Origin: UBA11891 sp003533785 | GTDB taxonomy: Bacteria > Bacteroidota > Bacteroidia > Flavobacteriales > Flavobacteriaceae | DNA: 64,000 nucleotides | Reading direction: 5' to 3' | NCBI GenBank assembly: GCA_949511625.1 | Contig: CATFEX010000022.1 | Coordinates: 62,001 to 126,000 of the forward strand | Shown: positions 61,645-64,000 of the stretch, one piece after another | Numbering within the stretch: the stretch's first letter is position 1 | Layout of the letters: each line of letters opens with the position of its first letter | Position numbers and translations under genes: made by a program | The notes under the pieces: model-generated | Databases searched by the model: none | What the model was told of the DNA's origin: nothing | Seen by the model: the letters and a program-made list of their open reading frames with translations, nothing else

Positions 61645-63009
61645 GTGAATAGATTGATATTGATCATCAGTACTTCCATTTTGTTGTGGAACTGTCAAGC
61701 CCCAAAAAGTAATGCGGTTTTTATAGGCGGACAAATTGTTAAGCCCTCGTCCTCCTTTGTCACTGTTTATTTCGGAAATCGTGTCCTTGACACCTTTCTT
61801 TTGGATAATTCTACTCGGTTTTCACGGCTATATGACTCCTTGTCTATCGGAATCTATAAAATGGAACACATCCCAGAATTTACTTCAATGCTCCTAGAAC
61901 CAGGCGATAGCTTATGGGCTCGAATTAATGCAACAGACTTTCAAGAATCCCTTTTCTTCTCCGGTAGAGGTGCCAGTAAGAATAATTTTTTGAATGATAT
62001 TCGATTGCGTTTGGAGCTAGAAAATGATTTTTTAGCTTCTCAATATGCAAGTCCACCTCAAGTATTTAAACGTATAGTAGACTCTCTTTTACGAGAGAAA
62101 AAAGAACAATGGATCCAAATGGATTCGTTAAATACAATGAGCCCTTATGCCCAAAAAATTACACAAGCAGCCTACATATACCCTTACGCAAGTATACAAG
62201 AACGCTATGCATTGCTTCGAGGTAACCAATGGGATTCCCTTCAAAACAATCAATTTTTGAGTTATCGAAAATTTTTAAATTTTGGAGAAAACGACCTTGC
62301 TTTTTTTGATCCCTATATTACCTATTTGATGAACTTTTTAAATCGGGAAGCCTTACATAAGGGTGAAAATTATATCGAAGCCAGACAAAATACCAATTTC
62401 AATTTGAGACGACTTGAAGAAATACAAAATAAAATTGAAGGTGCCTTAGTTCGAAATAACCTAGCCCGAGCGGTTGCCTATGAAGAATTACTCAATTTCA
62501 ATAATCATGAAAATCACGATGTTTTTCTAGATTTTTATCTCAAGATAAATTCTTCTTCCTCTTATGCTGAGGAAATCAATTCGCTTCATGAGGATATAAA
62601 CCAAATGAATGAGGGGAAAACACTACCAAAAATAATTCTGCAAAACGCAGAATTGAAATTGTTGACCAGTGATGACTTATGGTCAAAACCTACCGTTGTT
62701 TATTTTTGGTCTCAGACTCAAATGAATCATTTTAAAGCAACAATCAATCGAGTAAAGAAATTGAAGGTAAAACACCCAAATTATCGCTTTGTAGGAATAT
62801 CCATTCAACCTTTGAATCCCATTGCACTTGAAGTTTATAAAATGATGGCGCTGGACTCTGAGAATCAGTTTGGTCTGGTTGATTTTGGGATAGCTAGTAA
62901 AAAATGGGTAATCACACTCCTAAACAAAACAATTATTGTCGATTCTCAAGGTAAAATCATCAATGGTTTTGCCAATATAATGGCCCCTGATTTCGAAAAA
63001 GCGCTTTAA
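61645..63009 (+). CDS. Thioredoxin-fold lipoprotein lacking the CxxC active site
   Basis: The 454-residue protein starts at GTG with a lipobox-like SILLWNC (Cys17). Residues 25 to about 110 look like a beta-sandwich of the DUF4369 kind. A long helical region follows. A C-terminal thioredoxin-like domain (about 325-450) has the usual strand VVYFW, but the active-site position reads Ser-Gln-Thr-Gln (356-359) instead of Cys-x-x-Cys. It cannot act as a standard disulfide oxidoreductase and may bind a partner. Its stop overlaps the convergent transaldolase stop. Confidence 0.7.
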   Translation: MNRLILIISTSILLWNCQAPKSNAVFIGGQIVKPSSSFVTVYFGNRVLDTFLLDNSTRFSRLYDSLSIGIYKMEHIPEFTSMLLEPGDSLWARINATDFQESLFFSGRGASKNNFLNDIRLRLELENDFLASQYASPPQVFKRIVDSLLREKKEQWIQMDSLNTMSPYAQKITQAAYIYPYASIQERYALLRGNQWDSLQNNQFLSYRKFLNFGENDLAFFDPYITYLMNFLNREALHKGENYIEARQNTNFNLRRLEEIQNKIEGALVRNNLARAVAYEELLNFNNHENHDVFLDFYLKINSSSSYAEEINSLHEDINQMNEGKTLPKIILQNAELKLLTSDDLWSKPTVVYFWSQTQMNHFKATINRVKKLKVKHPNYRFVGISIQPLNPIALEVYKMMALDSENQFGLVDFGIASKKWVITLLNKTIIVDSQGKIINGFANIMAPDFEKAL

Positions 63010-63659
63010 TTACCTTTTTTATGATCGGCTAAGAATTGGGCTAAGCCTTTATCAGTGAGTGGATGGTTCAATAGACCACTAATGGCACTCAATGGTCCGG
63101 TCATTACATCCGCTCCCAATTGAGCACAAGCAATCAAATGACGTGTATGACGAACTGAAGCAGCTAGAATTTCCGTTTCAAAAGCGTAATTATCATAAAT
63201 CAATCGTATTTCTTCAATCAGATCCATACCGTCGAAACCAATATCGTCCAATCGACCGATAAACGGGGAAACATAGCTAGCCCCTGCCTTTGCAGCCAAC
63301 AGGGCTTGTCCAGAAGAGAACACCAAAGTACAATTCGTTTTAATATTCTTGGATGCAAAATGAGTTATGGCTTTTACCCCTTCTCTGATCATTGGAATTT
63401 TAACAACAATTTGTGGATGGAGGGCTGCTAATTCCTCCCCTTCTCTAATCATTCCGTCATAATTTACTGCAATCACTTCGGCAGAGACATCACCCTCCAC
63501 CGCATCACATATCGCCATATAATGCTTCAAAATATTATCTTTTCCAGTAATGCCTTCTTTGGCCATCAAGGAAGGGTTCGTAGTCACTCCGTCTAGAATT
63601 CCCATATCCTGGGCTTCCTTTATTTGATCGAGATTGGCAGTGTCAATAAAAAATTTCAT
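63006..63659 (-). CDS. Fructose-6-phosphate aldolase/transaldolase-like protein
   Basis: The 217-residue protein belongs to the short transaldolase (FSA/TalC) subfamily. It starts MKFFIDTANLDQIKEA and has GVTTNPSLMAK. The Schiff-base Lys is Lys87 in VVVKIPM. NCTLVFSSGQALLAAKAGA and SPFIGRLDD also fit. It would perform either fructose-6-phosphate cleavage or transaldolase activity. The last four bases overlap the neighbouring gene. The gene is preceded on its own strand, 11 bases away, by the SDR gene. Confidence 0.9.
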   Translation of the reverse strand: MKFFIDTANLDQIKEAQDMGILDGVTTNPSLMAKEGITGKDNILKHYMAICDAVEGDVSAEVIAVNYDGMIREGEELAALHPQIVVKIPMIREGVKAITHFASKNIKTNCTLVFSSGQALLAAKAGASYVSPFIGRLDDIGFDGMDLIEEIRLIYDNYAFETEILAASVRHTRHLIACAQLGADVMTGPLSAISGLLNHPLTDKGLAQFLADHKKGN

Positions 63660-63670
63660 GAATGGTCTTG

Positions 63671-64000
63671 TTAAATATTGTAATGATTGCGAAGTATTTT
63701 TTCATACCACCGGGTTGGTAAGATGCCCTTTAAAAATACTGAAATTTTTTGAAGCCATTGACCTGATAGGTAATGTACTTTAGGGGAACGCTGATGCAGT
63801 ATTCTTTCTATAGTTTTTGCAATTTTTATCGGGTCATCCCCTTCATCAACATGTTCATTCATCGTTGTTAAAGCATCTGAATAAATCAATTCGTAGGGTG
63901 AATTCTTAATCACAGGGGAATGGTGTCTGCGTGACGCTACATCTGTTGCATAATCACCAGGGGCTAGAGTAGCAACCCGAATATTGGCTGATTGCAACTC
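63671..64000 (-). CDS. Short-chain dehydrogenase, C-terminal part only
   Basis: The frame is open to the end of the window, so the N-terminal part including the Rossmann cofactor loop and catalytic Tyr-Lys lies outside it. The visible 109 residues contain the SDR C-terminal segment RVATLAPGDYATDV, which follows the active site in SDR proteins. Helices typical of the SDR C-terminus come next (AKTIERILHQR). Substrate is unknown. It precedes the transaldolase-like gene by 11 bases on the same strand, so the two are likely cotranscribed. Confidence 0.75.
   Translation of the reverse strand, partial: ELQSANIRVATLAPGDYATDVASRRHHSPVIKNSPYELIYSDALTTMNEHVDEGDDPIKIAKTIERILHQRSPKVHYLSGQWLQKISVFLKGILPTRWYEKILRNHYNI

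Noticed and set aside
1..64000. tRNA, rRNA, CRISPR, insertion sequence or prophage
   Set aside because: No tRNA-like cloverleaf, spaced direct repeats, transposase, integrase or phage genes were seen on reading both strands; intergenic gaps are short.

Overview
The window looks like the chromosome of a marine-type member of the Flavobacteriaceae (Bacteroidota). The gene content fits: fused 2-oxoacid dehydrogenase E1 proteins, a MutS2 without an Smr domain, a SUI1-family protein, a HYC_CC_PP protein beside a TonB-dependent receptor, many lipoproteins, and large outer-membrane barrels. The DNA is AT-rich and genes are tightly packed. Promoters that can be recognised follow the Bacteroidota -7 consensus TAnnTTTG, and Shine-Dalgarno sequences are largely missing. 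I see no rRNA, tRNA, CRISPR array, insertion sequence, prophage or integrase. This is core chromosome rather than an island.

Layout. 1-3785: lpxA (5' end cut off), efp, sucD, fabG and an SPFH/prohibitin gene on the plus strand. 3786-11407: a complete histidine operon, hisG-D-C-B-H-A-(DinB-like)-F-IE. It is preceded by an 11-residue leader peptide rich in His codons and by a transcription attenuator. 11426-14018: a DUF2461 gene and an M61 peptidase lipoprotein follow the operon. 14765-17808: a putative metal-handling set (HYC_CC_PP protein, TonB receptor, secreted HMA protein). 17897-20469: DUF2911 protein, membrane-anchored amidohydrolase, GNAT acetyltransferase, YbjQ-like protein and a 32-residue membrane peptide. 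20477-26795: fused E1, SUI1 protein, Ung, MutS2, DCC-family protein and a small lipoprotein. 26809-34088: a DAACS symporter, AroC, a TlpA-like lipoprotein, rhomboid protease, LPLAT acyltransferase, GlmM-type mutase and ACP phosphodiesterase, on mixed strands. 34085-44560: gamma-glutamyltransferase, UvrA, LOG protein, a peptidase-like protein with a C-terminal barrel, and a second fused E1. 44557-54613: HolA, an HSDR_N-type protein, a glycosyltransferase, an OmpA-family lipoprotein, a TsaC/Sua5 protein, UvrD helicase, an M20 hydrolase and RecG. 54699-64000: PheT, a membrane protein, a DUF2007 protein, an SSS transporter, an ABC-F ATPase, a thioredoxin-fold lipoprotein, an FSA-type transaldolase and the C-terminal part of an SDR protein.

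How the genes work together. The his operon encodes all the activities from PRPP and ATP to histidine and is heavily translationally coupled through TAATG and ATGA junctions. Its leader looks like a classical His-codon attenuator. The HYC_CC_PP/TonB/HMA set probably moves a metal, most likely copper, across the envelope. Several DNA repair genes (mutS2, ung, uvrA, uvrD, recG) are scattered through the window.

Most notable signals: (1) the his attenuator; (2) a recurrent TAnnTTTG box lying exactly four bases before the start codon (GTG or ATG) of several unrelated genes, which implies leaderless mRNAs; (3) a DinB-like gene welded into the his operon; (4) an ABC-F protein whose motifs predict one live and one dead ATP site; (5) a peptidase-like outer-membrane protein without a zinc site. 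I found no clear new defence or mobile system.
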